NCBI GenBank assembly: GCA_035310125.1
Contig: DATGEP010000222.1
Span: 1 to 25,684, forward strand
Reading direction: 5' to 3'
From: DATGEP01 sp035310125
Lineage (GTDB): Bacteria > Chloroflexota > Ktedonobacteria > Ktedonobacterales > JADMIN01
Length of the DNA: 25,684 nucleotides
The position numbers and the translations under genes were made by a program. The first letter of the stretch is position 1; each line of letters starts with the position of its first letter. Under the pieces are notes generated by a model. It did not search any database and was not told where the DNA came from. It saw nothing but the letters and a program-made list of their open reading frames with translations. Shown in pieces: positions 1 through 6,833 of the stretch.

Positions 1-388
1 AATCGGCAACCCTTGTCCGCCAATTTTCGCATTCCGGCAGAATCGGCAATCCCTGCGCACCAATATTCAATTTCCGGCAGAATCGGCAATGCCCGTCGCT
101 TGCACCGTATCCCTCCGTGTCCCTCCGTGCCCTCCGTGGTGCAATCCCCTCTTCCGGCAGAGAATCGGCAACCGATTTGCGCATTCCGGCAGAATCGGCA
201 ACCACCACCTCCTACATATTGCGTATTCCGGCAGAATCGGCAACCGCCTCCCTCTGCCGCTCCCCACCCCCGCATATCCGTAGGGGCGCTGCCTGCTGCG
301 CCCGCCCTCGCCGCGCGGATGTAGGGGCGCCGCCTGCTGCGCCCGCGGGGTGAGATTTGATATTCCAGATTCCGGCAGAATCGGCAAT
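1..388. repeat. Cluster of degenerate 18-nt repeats (TTCCGGCAGAATCGGCAA)
   Basis: Six copies of the core TTCCGGCAGAATCGGCAA are read directly at 32-49, 72-89, 152-171 (with a 2-nt AG insertion), 184-201, 226-243 and 370-387. The right half of a seventh copy opens the window at 1-9. Start-to-start spacings are 40, 40, 80, 32, 42 and 144 nt, counting the partial copy. The first units are 40-nt imperfect tandem repeats, because the spacers resemble one another as well. Several copies are preceded by a TTGCGCA-like or TTCGCA-like stretch. Copies at 72 and 370 share a longer 3' extension (ATGCCCGTCGCTT). No gene is visible in 1-411. The cluster lies just beyond the stop of the minus-strand deaminase gene and presumably continues to the left. 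Function unknown; a dispersed intergenic repeat family is the simplest reading. Confidence 0.85.
280..345. repeat. Two near-identical 25-nt GC-rich repeats
   Basis: Positions 280-304 and 321-345 both read GTAGGGGCG followed by a C/G-rich tail (CCTGCTGCGCCCG) and differ at one base. They lie between the fifth and sixth full copies of the 18-nt repeat, so the left edge holds at least two unrelated repeat families. No coding function is apparent. Confidence 0.7.
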
Positions 389-411
389 GCCCGTCGCTTC
401 CTCGGCGGGCC

Positions 412-948
412 TTACGAGTGCGGGAGCGGCTCAGGGCCTGCGGCGGGTGGGGCGCCGAGCGGGACAGAGTGGGTCCGGCTATAGGGGTGCTGGCGCAGAG
501 TGAGGCCGGAGCCGATGAGCAGCGTCTGGTAGGCGGCTTCGAGGTCGGCGGCATAGTCAAAAGGCTGGTCGTAGACAATCTCGCGGAGGCCGGCCTGGAC
601 CGCCTCCTTGAGGCAGCCGAAGCAGGGGCGCAGCGTAACGTAGAGGCTGGCGCCGTCGGTGGCGGTTCCCTGGCGAGCGGCCAGCGCGATAGCGTTCTGC
701 TCGGCGTGGACACACAGGCACCAGTCGTAGCCCGCCCCCGTCACCGTCGCGGAGGCGCAACGCGGGCAGCCGCCCTCGTCGCAGTTGGTCACGCCGAAAG
801 GGGTGCCGTTGTAGCCCGTGCTGACGATACGCCGCTCCATGACGATCAGCGCGCCCACCGAGCGGCGCAAGCAGTTTGAGCGACTGGCGACAACCCAGGC
901 GATATTGATGTAGTAATCATCCCAGGTGGGGCGGGCAAGCTCAGGCAT
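412..948 (-). CDS. dCMP deaminase family protein (ComEB-like)
   Basis: 178-aa cytosolic zinc deaminase, predicted to convert dCMP to dUMP, the substrate of thymidylate synthase. The sequence shows the zinc motif H81-A-E83 (HAEQNAI) and P108-C109-F-G-C112, plus the upstream SxGYNG segment and a cysteine-rich loop (C56, C61, C64) typical of this family. The ATG at 948 is chosen because GGAGG lies 8 nt upstream; a longer open frame to 1059 has no homologous look. The gene sits 38 nt downstream of the 153-aa ORF, last in the minus-strand operon, and thyX and tmk lie across the divergent promoter region, so a dTMP-supply role fits. The C-terminal tail after about residue 160 is proline-rich and likely not catalytic. 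A related ComE-type deaminase with another nucleotide substrate cannot be excluded. Confidence 0.88.
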   Translation of the reverse strand: MPELARPTWDDYYINIAWVVASRSNCLRRSVGALIVMERRIVSTGYNGTPFGVTNCDEGGCPRCASATVTGAGYDWCLCVHAEQNAIALAARQGTATDGASLYVTLRPCFGCLKEAVQAGLREIVYDQPFDYAADLEAAYQTLLIGSGLTLRQHPYSRTHSVPLGAPPAAGPEPLPHS

Positions 949-986
949 GGGCGGCCTCCGAGTGAGCGATGAGCAAGGGCTGGCCG

Positions 987-1448
987 CTAGCGCAGGGTCT
1001 GCTCCGCGAGCCTGACCAGCGCATCGGCGTCGTTGGTCGCATGCACGGCCTCGTAGCACGCCTCAGCCGCCGCGACCATCGCGTTCGGGTCCAGACACCG
1101 CAGCGCCGCCGTCGCCGCCCGCGCCTGGGCGAACGCGGTCTCATACGCCGCGCGCGGACCCTTGCCCGCGTCGAAGGCGTCCTGCGCGTCGAAGGCGGCG
1201 GTATCGAGCCGCGCGACGAGCCGCTCCACCGCCTGGCGCAGCTGATCAGCGCCGGTGGAGGCGGTGCGCGCGCGCGTATGGGCCACGGCCTCGTCCAGCG
1301 TCGCGTCGTGGAGCCGCGTCGCATCCAGCGCGTAGCGGGCGCATGCGCCCGCGAAGGCATACAGCGCGACGGGGTCGGTCGTCTGGCGGAGCAAGGCCGC
1401 CAGCCGGGGATCCAGCAGGCGCAAGGTGGTTGGTACAGCGTTCGCCAT
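987..1448 (-). CDS. Alanine-rich helical protein, candidate immunity protein
   Basis: 153 aa, not recognised. It is rich in Ala, Leu, Arg and Asp and looks all-alpha, with no signal peptide or membrane segment, so it should be cytosolic. The ATG at 1448 has a strong GGAGGA site 7-8 nt upstream, supporting a real gene. It lies 100 nt downstream of the deaminase-toxin candidate and 38 nt upstream of the dCMP deaminase, all on the minus strand. Polymorphic toxins are usually followed directly by their immunity gene, so position suggests it neutralises the toxin domain encoded just upstream. That is inference from context only; no known immunity family is recognised. Alternatives are a regulator, or a helper of the dCMP deaminase. 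Confidence 0.7.
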   Translation of the reverse strand: MANAVPTTLRLLDPRLAALLRQTTDPVALYAFAGACARYALDATRLHDATLDEAVAHTRARTASTGADQLRQAVERLVARLDTAAFDAQDAFDAGKGPRAAYETAFAQARAATAALRCLDPNAMVAAAEACYEAVHATNDADALVRLAEQTLR

Positions 1449-1548
1449 AAGGCGGGTCCTCCTGTGTATACGGTGATGGGCGTGATGAGCGCGGCTGCGC
1501 GGTCTTCATCGGCGGCCTGGGGTCGTTCTCCGTTCCTTCTATTATGGA

Positions 1549-2733
1549 CTATGGACCCAGCAGACGCATCCAGAAGGGGATAAAGCCGCTGCGGGTGAGC
1601 GAGGCGATGGCGTCCTGCCCGCCCGCGTTGACGATCACCTCTTCGCAGATCTCGCAGATCGGGCGCCCGGCGCCGACGGCGATGACCTTCAGGCCGTTCT
1701 CCGTCGCGTACTGAACGATGTTCTGCTCGGCGTGCAGCGTGCCCTCCGCGACGATGTCGTCGGGGTTGAGCAGCGCTTTGACGCCCGGTCGCAGGTAGCC
1801 GCCGTTCTCGCTGGTGCCGACGATAGCCTGGCGGACGCCGTTGCTGTCCTCCACCACGCCGCTGCCCATCGTCACACGGCCCCGCGAGCCCTCCGGCAGC
1901 GCCTGCTGAAGCTGCTGGGCGCGGGCATCGGCGTATTGCTGGGGATTGTTGTAGAGGGGATTATCGCCCCCTGGCGGCGTGTCACCGGGAGGGCCGCCAC
2001 CGCCACCGTCGCCGCCGTTGGCCGATGGATCGAGCGGCGTATCGCCGGGCGGCGGCTCACCTGACGCATCGCTCAGCATGCTGCCATCGCCGGCCAGTGA
2101 GTCGCCCTCGGCCAGGGCGCTCGATCCATCTTCGCCGAGGCCGAAAGCCATCTCGCCCATGTCCGCCGCACTCTCGCCGATCACCTCCGCCGTGGTCTCA
2201 GCCGCCGTCATGGCCGCGTCCATCGCGACCATGCTGCCACCCGCCGCGACGGCATCGCCCGCCGCCACCGGTACGGAGATTGGCGCGTCGAGTCCGCCAG
2301 TGAAGATGAGCGAGCCGAGGTCCACGGCCATGATGCCAGCCTGCACGGCGATCATGCCCTGCTGAATGGACGCTTCGAGGAAGTGTTCCGCGAGCTTGCC
2401 GTGGTAGCCTGCGGCGTTGTTGAGGTGATCGTGCATCTGCCGCATGATCTGGAGCGACTGGTCAAAGGAGGCGTAGTATTGGTCGGCGGCGGGGCCGCCA
2501 TAGATCGCCTGAAGTTGGGGCTTGCTGTTAGCCAGGCGTGTCTTGAGGTCGCCGAAGCGCTCAGCATACCCAATCAGGGCCTGACCGCCATCGCGCACCG
2601 GCCCATCCGGCGTGATGAAAAGGATGACCCGGTCCACGATCTCGTGGATTTTCGCCAGCAGGTCATTGAGCGGCCCGAAGTTGATGCTGCTGGCGATGCT
2701 CTCCAGGTCGGGCAAGATGTTGAGCAGGTCCAC
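1549..2733 (-). CDS. ESX/WXG-type polymorphic toxin candidate with C-terminal deaminase domain
   Basis: 394 aa in three parts. Residues 1-120 are helical with a WXG-like turn (I77-Y-G79-G-P-A-A-D) followed by an aromatic YY, as in ESX-secreted proteins. Residues 120-195 form hydrophobic Ala/Gly/Met-rich helices, and about 195-262 is an acidic then Gly/Pro-rich linker with repeated PPGDTP. Residues 262-394 look like a deaminase fold: a beta-hairpin segment ending TSENGGYLRPG, then H334-A-E336 (HAEQN), then P358-I-C360-E-I-C363, which together would bind the catalytic zinc. There is no Sec signal. The start is GTG at 2733, preceded by AAGGAG at 6 nt spacing. The gene follows a WXG100-like protein by 57 nt and precedes a possible immunity gene. 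Known families of this architecture deaminate nucleic acids or nucleotides; the substrate here is unknown. No type VII secretion gene is in the window. Confidence 0.78.
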   Translation of the reverse strand: MDLLNILPDLESIASSINFGPLNDLLAKIHEIVDRVILFITPDGPVRDGGQALIGYAERFGDLKTRLANSKPQLQAIYGGPAADQYYASFDQSLQIMRQMHDHLNNAAGYHGKLAEHFLEASIQQGMIAVQAGIMAVDLGSLIFTGGLDAPISVPVAAGDAVAAGGSMVAMDAAMTAAETTAEVIGESAADMGEMAFGLGEDGSSALAEGDSLAGDGSMLSDASGEPPPGDTPLDPSANGGDGGGGGPPGDTPPGGDNPLYNNPQQYADARAQQLQQALPEGSRGRVTMGSGVVEDSNGVRQAIVGTSENGGYLRPGVKALLNPDDIVAEGTLHAEQNIVQYATENGLKVIAVGAGRPICEICEEVIVNAGGQDAIASLTRSGFIPFWMRLLGP

Positions 2734-2790
2734 GTGCGACTCCTTCCAGCCGAGACGGTGCCATGCGACACCCGGATGCGAGCAGTCGAG

Positions 2791-3102
2791 CTACCGGGGT
2801 TGACCACGCACGAAGGTTTGGGTGATGTGCGGATCGAGTGGCTTGTAGTTGGCGTGGGCCACCTCCAGATTGTGCCCGAACTGTTCGTGCTGGCTGGCGA
2901 GCTTGAGCAGGTGGGGTTTGAGCGCTTGCCACCACTGCTGATAGTTTTCGGCCTGTTTGCCCTGGAGCTGGCTGGCGACGGCCTGATATTTGCTTTCAAA
3001 CTCACCGGCGATCTGGTAGCAGAAGTCGCGGATCTCGTAGTGCAGTCGTGCCTGTGCGGTAAGTGCCTCAAGATCTGAAAGGCGTATCTCGTCCGTAGCC
3101 AT
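2791..3102 (-). CDS. WXG100-like small helical protein, likely partner of the toxin
   Basis: 103 aa, fully helical, no signal peptide. The size and central turn fit the WXG100/ESAT-6 family: helix, then L-Q-G-K-Q-A-E-N-Y in place of W-x-G-x-x-A-x-x-F, followed by QQWWQA and a second helix ending in a short tail. The tryptophan of WXG is replaced by Leu, so this is a divergent member. AGGAGGT lies 9 nt before the ATG at 3102. It is the first gene of the minus-strand operon and lies 57 nt before the toxin candidate. WXG100 proteins typically form heterodimers with larger ESX substrates for type VII export. Pairing with the next gene is inference. Confidence 0.68.
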   Translation of the reverse strand: MATDEIRLSDLEALTAQARLHYEIRDFCYQIAGEFESKYQAVASQLQGKQAENYQQWWQALKPHLLKLASQHEQFGHNLEVAHANYKPLDPHITQTFVRGQPR

Positions 3103-3159
3103 GTGTGGCGCACCTCCTCACGCAGCCGTCGCGACGCTCCCTCGGCAGAGGATTCACCG

Positions 3160-3175
3160 GGCGGTCGCGACCGCC
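3160..3175. promoter_or_regulatory. Perfect 16-bp palindrome, operator candidate
   Basis: GGCGGTCGCGACCGCC is a perfect inverted repeat with no spacer. It begins about 13 nt downstream of the predicted start point of the minus-strand promoter at 3195-3223 and lies in the leader of the WXG/toxin operon. Its position suits a dimeric repressor site. In RNA it could also fold, but with no loop, so a DNA-level site is more likely. No regulator gene is adjacent. Confidence 0.45.
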
Positions 3176-3194
3176 GATCGAAACAACCGTTCCG

Positions 3195-3223
3195 AGTATA
3201 CCCAGAGGTCGCCGATTGGTCAA
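3195..3223 (-). promoter_or_regulatory. Sigma70-type promoter of the toxin operon
   Basis: On the minus strand the sequence reads TTGACC (3223-3218), exactly 17 nt, then TATACT (3200-3195). This is the closest match to the consensus promoter found in the window. The predicted start point is near 3188, giving a leader of about 85 nt before the WXG100-like gene at 3102. Confidence 0.7.
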
Positions 3224-3288
3224 GCGGGCGCGCGGCAGCGGGATGGGCTGCCCCGAAATGGTGGATTGCGCCCGAACGGCGGCGGGCA

Positions 3289-3297
3289 TGGTATCAT
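3289..3297 (+). promoter_or_regulatory. Extended -10 promoter element upstream of thyX
   Basis: TG-G-TATCAT at 3289-3297 matches an extended -10 hexamer. No good -35 is seen at 17 nt (the TTGCGC at 3266-3271 is 20 nt away). The start point would be near 3304, about 58 nt before the thyX ATG. Confidence 0.45.
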
Positions 3298-3361
3298 GGC
3301 CGTAAGGGAGCGCCCATCCGTACCGCGCTTCTCAGATACGCCGCTACAGGAGCCTCACCCT

Positions 3362-5233
3362 ATGCGCATTGTGACCGAGCCGGAAATCTATGTCGTCGGC
3401 CGCCAGACGCTGGACAGCGATGAGGTGCGCCGCTTCCTCGAAGATCACGAGACGAGCTGGCAGACGGACTCGGAGCGCGGCTCAGAGCTCATTGTGGAGC
3501 TGGCGGGAAGGGTCTGTTATCTGTCATTTGGCGATAAACAGTTTCGCAAGACGAACGCAGACTACGTGGGCAACCTCATCAACCAGGGGCACGGAAGTGT
3601 ACTGGAACACGCCGTCTGGGACCTGCTGATTACTGGCGTCTCGCGGAGCCTGACACATGAGCTGGTGCGGCATAGGGCGGGCACTGGCTTCTGTCTTGCG
3701 GGTGACACGTTGATTTATAGCGACCATATGTGGGGCACTCGGCGCAGCGGCATCAAGAAGCGGACTATCGCTCAACTCTTTGAGATGACACAGACTTCCC
3801 ATGGCCGCTCTCGGCTTAAGCTCCTTCGACCACGCTGTTTGGATGAAGAGACTGGCCTATTTACCACTGGGCGAGTTCGACAGATAGTTTGTTCTGGGAT
3901 TAAGTCGGCCTTCCGCATCGAATTACAAGATGGCAAGACGATCACCTGCACCAAGCACCATCGCTTTCTCACTCGGGGCGGTTGGCAATCGCTTGAGGAC
4001 ATTGTCGGTGGGATTGCAGTGACTGATAAAGGCATGGCCGTATATGGAAGCAATGATGCCGAAATCATGGTCAACGGGGTGCCTGCATACAGGGACCCGG
4101 ACTGGCTACGCGAACAATACATCGTCAATAACTTGGATCAGGAAACCATGGCTCGCTTGGCCGGCGTCTCGCCACATACCATTCGAGCGTGGATCCGAAA
4201 GCATCACTTACAAAAGCCACTTGGCTCATGGACTCGCGGTGTCAGTCCGTGGAACAAGGGCAAGCGATACAAGCCTGGGTGGAGGCATACCGAAGAGACG
4301 AAGCAACTCTTTCGTCAGCAGAAATTAGGCGCGAACAATCCGCAATGGCGAGGTGGAATAACCCCAACCGCGATCCAAATTCGGAAGGGCCTGAAAAGTC
4401 TTCGGCCACAAGTATTCGCTCGCGACACCAATCGCTGCCGATTGTGCGGCAATAAGTCCAAGCACCTTACCGTTCATCATGTCTTGCCGGTGTGGGCACG
4501 ACCTGATCTCACACTCGACATAAACAATATAGTGACATTGTGCCGACTATGTCACCTCAAGGTCAATACCAGGGAACATCTGTACGTGGAATATTTCGGT
4601 CGCTCCCTGCTTGAGCTAGGCAACAGACCAAAACCATTGGCGCAAACAGTGCGGCAGGTTACTAAGCACCCGGTCCGTATCAAAGCCATAACCTATGCCG
4701 GGGAGCAGATGACGTACGACATTGAGATGGATGGGCCACATCACAATTTCGTGGCGAATGGCATAGTGACCCACAACAGCCAACTTAGTCAGCGGTACGT
4801 AGACGAGTCTACGGCGGACTTCGTGGAGCCGGCGGTGATCGCGGGCGATCCGGAGCTGCACGCGACCTGGCTGCGCTCCGTCGAAGCGTCCCACGCGGCG
4901 TACTTGGAGTTGGTCGCGGGGCTGGCGGCGAAAGTAGAGCGGGAGCATCCTGACCTGAAGCGGACGCCGCGGCTGAAGATGGCGCGCGAGGCGGCGCGCA
5001 GCGTGCTGCCCAACGCGACGGAGACGAAGCTGCTCTTCTCGGCCAACGCCCGCGCGCTGCGGTGGATTATGACGCTACGTGGCTCTGACGGCGCGGAGCC
5101 GGAAATCCGGCGGCTGGCGGTGAAGCTGGCGCGGCTGATGCGGCGGGAGGCGCCGAATCTCTTCGGTGATATCGAGATCGAACGCCTACCGGACGGCACG
5201 GAGGGTGTGCGAGTCGCGCATCACAAGGTGTGA
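3362..5233 (+). CDS. thyX: Flavin-dependent thymidylate synthase ThyX with in-frame intein
   Basis: The 623-aa precursor comprises exteins 1-110 and 473-623 (261 aa spliced, a normal ThyX length) and an intein at 111-472. ThyX makes dTMP from dUMP using FAD, NADPH and methylene-tetrahydrofolate. The family signature is visible across the splice junction: R103-H-R-A-G-T-G-F110, then S473-QLSQRY, so splicing is needed to rebuild the active-site motif. Other marks are GHGSVLEH at residues 76-83 and a C-terminal helical region. The ATG at 3362 is chosen because CAGGAG lies 9 nt upstream; 87 further in-frame codons upstream do not resemble ThyX. The stop is 5 nt before the tmk ATG, suggesting an operon. 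The presence of thyX together with dCMP deaminase and tmk marks the dTMP pathway. Confidence 0.95.
   Translation: MRIVTEPEIYVVGRQTLDSDEVRRFLEDHETSWQTDSERGSELIVELAGRVCYLSFGDKQFRKTNADYVGNLINQGHGSVLEHAVWDLLITGVSRSLTHELVRHRAGTGFCLAGDTLIYSDHMWGTRRSGIKKRTIAQLFEMTQTSHGRSRLKLLRPRCLDEETGLFTTGRVRQIVCSGIKSAFRIELQDGKTITCTKHHRFLTRGGWQSLEDIVGGIAVTDKGMAVYGSNDAEIMVNGVPAYRDPDWLREQYIVNNLDQETMARLAGVSPHTIRAWIRKHHLQKPLGSWTRGVSPWNKGKRYKPGWRHTEETKQLFRQQKLGANNPQWRGGITPTAIQIRKGLKSLRPQVFARDTNRCRLCGNKSKHLTVHHVLPVWARPDLTLDINNIVTLCRLCHLKVNTREHLYVEYFGRSLLELGNRPKPLAQTVRQVTKHPVRIKAITYAGEQMTYDIEMDGPHHNFVANGIVTHNSQLSQRYVDESTADFVEPAVIAGDPELHATWLRSVEASHAAYLELVAGLAAKVEREHPDLKRTPRLKMAREAARSVLPNATETKLLFSANARALRWIMTLRGSDGAEPEIRRLAVKLARLMRREAPNLFGDIEIERLPDGTEGVRVAHHKV
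3692..4777 (+). mobile_element. ThyX intein with HNH homing endonuclease
   Basis: 362-aa intein, residues 111-472 of the precursor. Splicing residues appear intact: Cys111 at the start (CLAGDTLIYS, block A), T197-K-H-H200 (block B), and a C-terminal block F/G ending V-T-H471-N472 before extein Ser473. The central region carries a helix-turn-helix-like segment (about 255-280, TMARLAGVSPHTIRAWI) and a Gly/Asn/Trp-containing NUMOD3-like DNA-binding stretch (about 293-331). An HNH nuclease domain follows at about 350-398: C359-x2-C362, H372-H373, N388-N389, C394-x2-C397-H398. By eye it is clearly less GC-rich than the exteins and uses A/T-ending codons more often, consistent with later acquisition. 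It is probably active for splicing. Homing activity is inferred from the intact motifs. Confidence 0.93.
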
Positions 5234-5238
5234 CGGGG

Positions 5239-5919
5239 ATGTTCATCACGCTGGAAGGCGGCGAAGGCGCCGGCAAGACAACACAGGCCACGCGACTGGT
5301 AGAACGGCTGCGGGCAGCGGGCTATCCCGCGCGGCAGACACGCGAGCCGGGCGGAACGCCGCTGGGCACGGCGATCCGCGCGCTGTTGCTGCATCCGGAG
5401 GAGAGCCTGCGGACGCTGGCGGAGGCCGGGCTGGCCGCGCCAGATGGTCCAGCGGAGGAAGTGCTGCCGGTGACGGAGGTGCTGCTGCTCTCGGCGGACC
5501 GCGCGCAGCATGTGGCGCGCCTGCGGGAGTGGCTGGCGGCGGGTGAGGTGGTGGTCTGCGACCGCTTCGCCGACACGACGCGAGCCTACCAGGGAGCGGC
5601 GCGCGGGCTGGACACGGCGATGATCGCGCGGGCGGAGGCGCTGGCGACGGGTGGCCTGGTTCCCGACCTGACGCTGCTTTTCGATCTGTCGGCGGCGGAG
5701 GGGCAGCGGCGGCGGCAGCGCGCACGTGATGCTGGTGGGGAGTGGAACCGGCTGGACCGCGAGAAGCTGGCATTCCATGAGCGCGTGCGGCAGGGGTATC
5801 TGGCGCTGGCGGCGGCGGAGTCCACGCGATGGGTAGTGCTGGACGCGACACTGCCGGAGGAGACGCTGGCCGAACGGGTGTGGACGATTGTGAAGGAGCG
5901 GCTGGCGACCAGCGTCTAG
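5239..5919 (+). CDS. tmk: Thymidylate kinase
   Basis: 226-aa dTMP kinase (dTMP + ATP to dTDP + ADP), cytosolic. Motifs: P-loop G7-GEGAGKT14, R35-EPGG39 that binds the dTMP phosphate, D108-R109-F, SADRAQHV at about 86-92, and a LID region rich in Arg (RRRQRARD). An insert of about 15 residues (LRTLAEAGLAAPDGP, about 58-72) precedes the SADRAQH helix, slightly longer than in many Tmk proteins. ATG 5239 is preferred because the protein then begins MFITLEGGEG, as is usual. A GTG at 5230, overlapping the thyX stop, would add three residues. The tight spacing to thyX implies co-transcription and probably translational coupling. Confidence 0.95.
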   Translation: MFITLEGGEGAGKTTQATRLVERLRAAGYPARQTREPGGTPLGTAIRALLLHPEESLRTLAEAGLAAPDGPAEEVLPVTEVLLLSADRAQHVARLREWLAAGEVVVCDRFADTTRAYQGAARGLDTAMIARAEALATGGLVPDLTLLFDLSAAEGQRRRQRARDAGGEWNRLDREKLAFHERVRQGYLALAAAESTRWVVLDATLPEETLAERVWTIVKERLATSV

Positions 5920-6025
5920 CGAATGATACCTTTTCCGCCTCGGTACTTGTCATTTTGCATCGCCGGATGCTGCTACAGGCTGATCTCCCCGTAATCCATG
6001 CGCCGCCGAATCGGCTCCGATCACC

Positions 6026-6034
6026 TGTTACAAT
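6026..6034 (+). promoter_or_regulatory. Extended -10 promoter element
   Basis: TG-T-TACAAT at 6026-6034 is a good extended -10, about 43 nt before the ATG of the membrane-protein gene at 6077. No clear -35 is visible. It lies in the 157-nt gap after tmk, which shows no obvious terminator. Confidence 0.45.
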
Positions 6035-6076
6035 GAGGACATGCAGCTGGGTAGCTCACCACGAGGAGGCTTCCGC

Positions 6077-6553
6077 ATGCGTGGATGCTTGCCGGTCCGC
6101 CGGACGTCTGGATGCGTCCTCATCGTCATCGGCGCTGCCCTGATCATCCTTGCGCTGTTCTCACCCTGGCTGCGCCTGTCTACCACCTTCGGAGCCACCA
6201 CAGCTGGGGAGCAAGACTATGGCCCCTCGACACTGCTAAGTGCGGGCGGGTGGGACGCGTTCGGCTCGGTGGCCCTGGGGATCGGCTTCCCCGTCGTGGC
6301 GCTGGTCGCCAGCACCACGGCGCTCAACGTCGTGCGCAGGCGTCGGCCGCGGACACTTCTGAGGGAGCTGGCGCTCGTGCTGGCGATCGGCGGCTTCATG
6401 GCCGCACTCATTGTGGTAACCGTCCTGCCCACCGGCTTAGCTCTGACCTGGCCATACTTCACGCTGCGCGCCGTCGAGTATGGGGCATGGGCCGCCCTCG
6501 TGGGCTGCGCGTGCGTCACGCTGGGAGTCCTCATCCTGCCCGCCGCGAGATGA
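6077..6553 (+). CDS. Four-helix membrane protein of unknown function
   Basis: 158 aa, not recognised. Four hydrophobic segments are visible at about 12-30, 62-84, 96-116 and 135-155, with a polar outer loop of about 30 residues after the first (YGPSTLLSAGGWDAFG) and an Arg cluster (RRRRPRTLLRE) on the inner side between the second and third. AGGAGG lies 7 nt before the ATG at 6077, deciding against an upstream in-frame ATG at 6041. It stands alone between tmk and a decayed toxin-antitoxin remnant on the other strand, with its own extended -10. No catalytic motif is seen, so the function is open. Confidence 0.7.
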   Translation: MRGCLPVRRTSGCVLIVIGAALIILALFSPWLRLSTTFGATTAGEQDYGPSTLLSAGGWDAFGSVALGIGFPVVALVASTTALNVVRRRRPRTLLRELALVLAIGGFMAALIVVTVLPTGLALTWPYFTLRAVEYGAWAALVGCACVTLGVLILPAAR

Positions 6554-6686
6554 TCACTGATCATTCGCTATGAACTGAAGTGCGCCGGAGGACTCTATGC
6601 TCAATATGACTAAGAATGCTACAGAGCGACACGACATCATGTAGTCAGCCGTCAAGCCTGGTGAATTCGAGACTTGGCTGGCCTTT

Positions 6687-6833
6687 CTATAACTTCCCAA
6701 GCGGAACCGGTATGACCCTCATCGCGCGGACGTTGACCGCGCTACGTGCGACATGGTCGTCAACCAGCTCGTACCCGGGCTCCTTGCGAAGCAGTGCCAG
6801 GACAGCGGATGCGTCCAGCACCACACTACTCAC
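6687..6833 (-). pseudogene. Truncated VapC-type PIN-domain toxin remnant
   Basis: The minus strand from GTG 6833 encodes 48 aa beginning VSSVVLDASAVLALLRKEPG, the N-terminal signature of VapC PIN ribonucleases including the first catalytic Asp (LDASA). A SAVN stretch, also typical of the family, follows at residues 31-34. The frame then stops, so roughly two thirds of a normal 130-aa VapC and its remaining acidic residues are missing. This looks like an internal deletion and 3' loss. The start overlaps the stop of the antitoxin-like ORF (CGTGAGTAG), the usual vapBC arrangement. It cannot be an active nuclease as it stands. Confidence 0.7.

Noticed and set aside
1..388. Repeat cluster as a CRISPR array
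   Set aside because: Repeats are only 18 nt, spacers vary from about 14 to 126 nt and resemble one another, and no cas gene is present.
412..2733. Toxin domain derived from the neighbouring dCMP deaminase by duplication
   Set aside because: Only the short HAEQN motif is shared; the PxCxxC region, the preceding strands and the overall layout differ, so common fold is enough to explain it.
2383..3078. Long plus-strand open frame (231 codons)
   Set aside because: It is antisense to the toxin and WXG-like genes, which have ribosome sites, motifs and sensible composition.
3101..3361. Extra 87 in-frame codons in front of thyX
   Set aside because: The ribosome site and family start point to ATG 3362; the extension overlaps the divergent promoter region and has no ThyX similarity.
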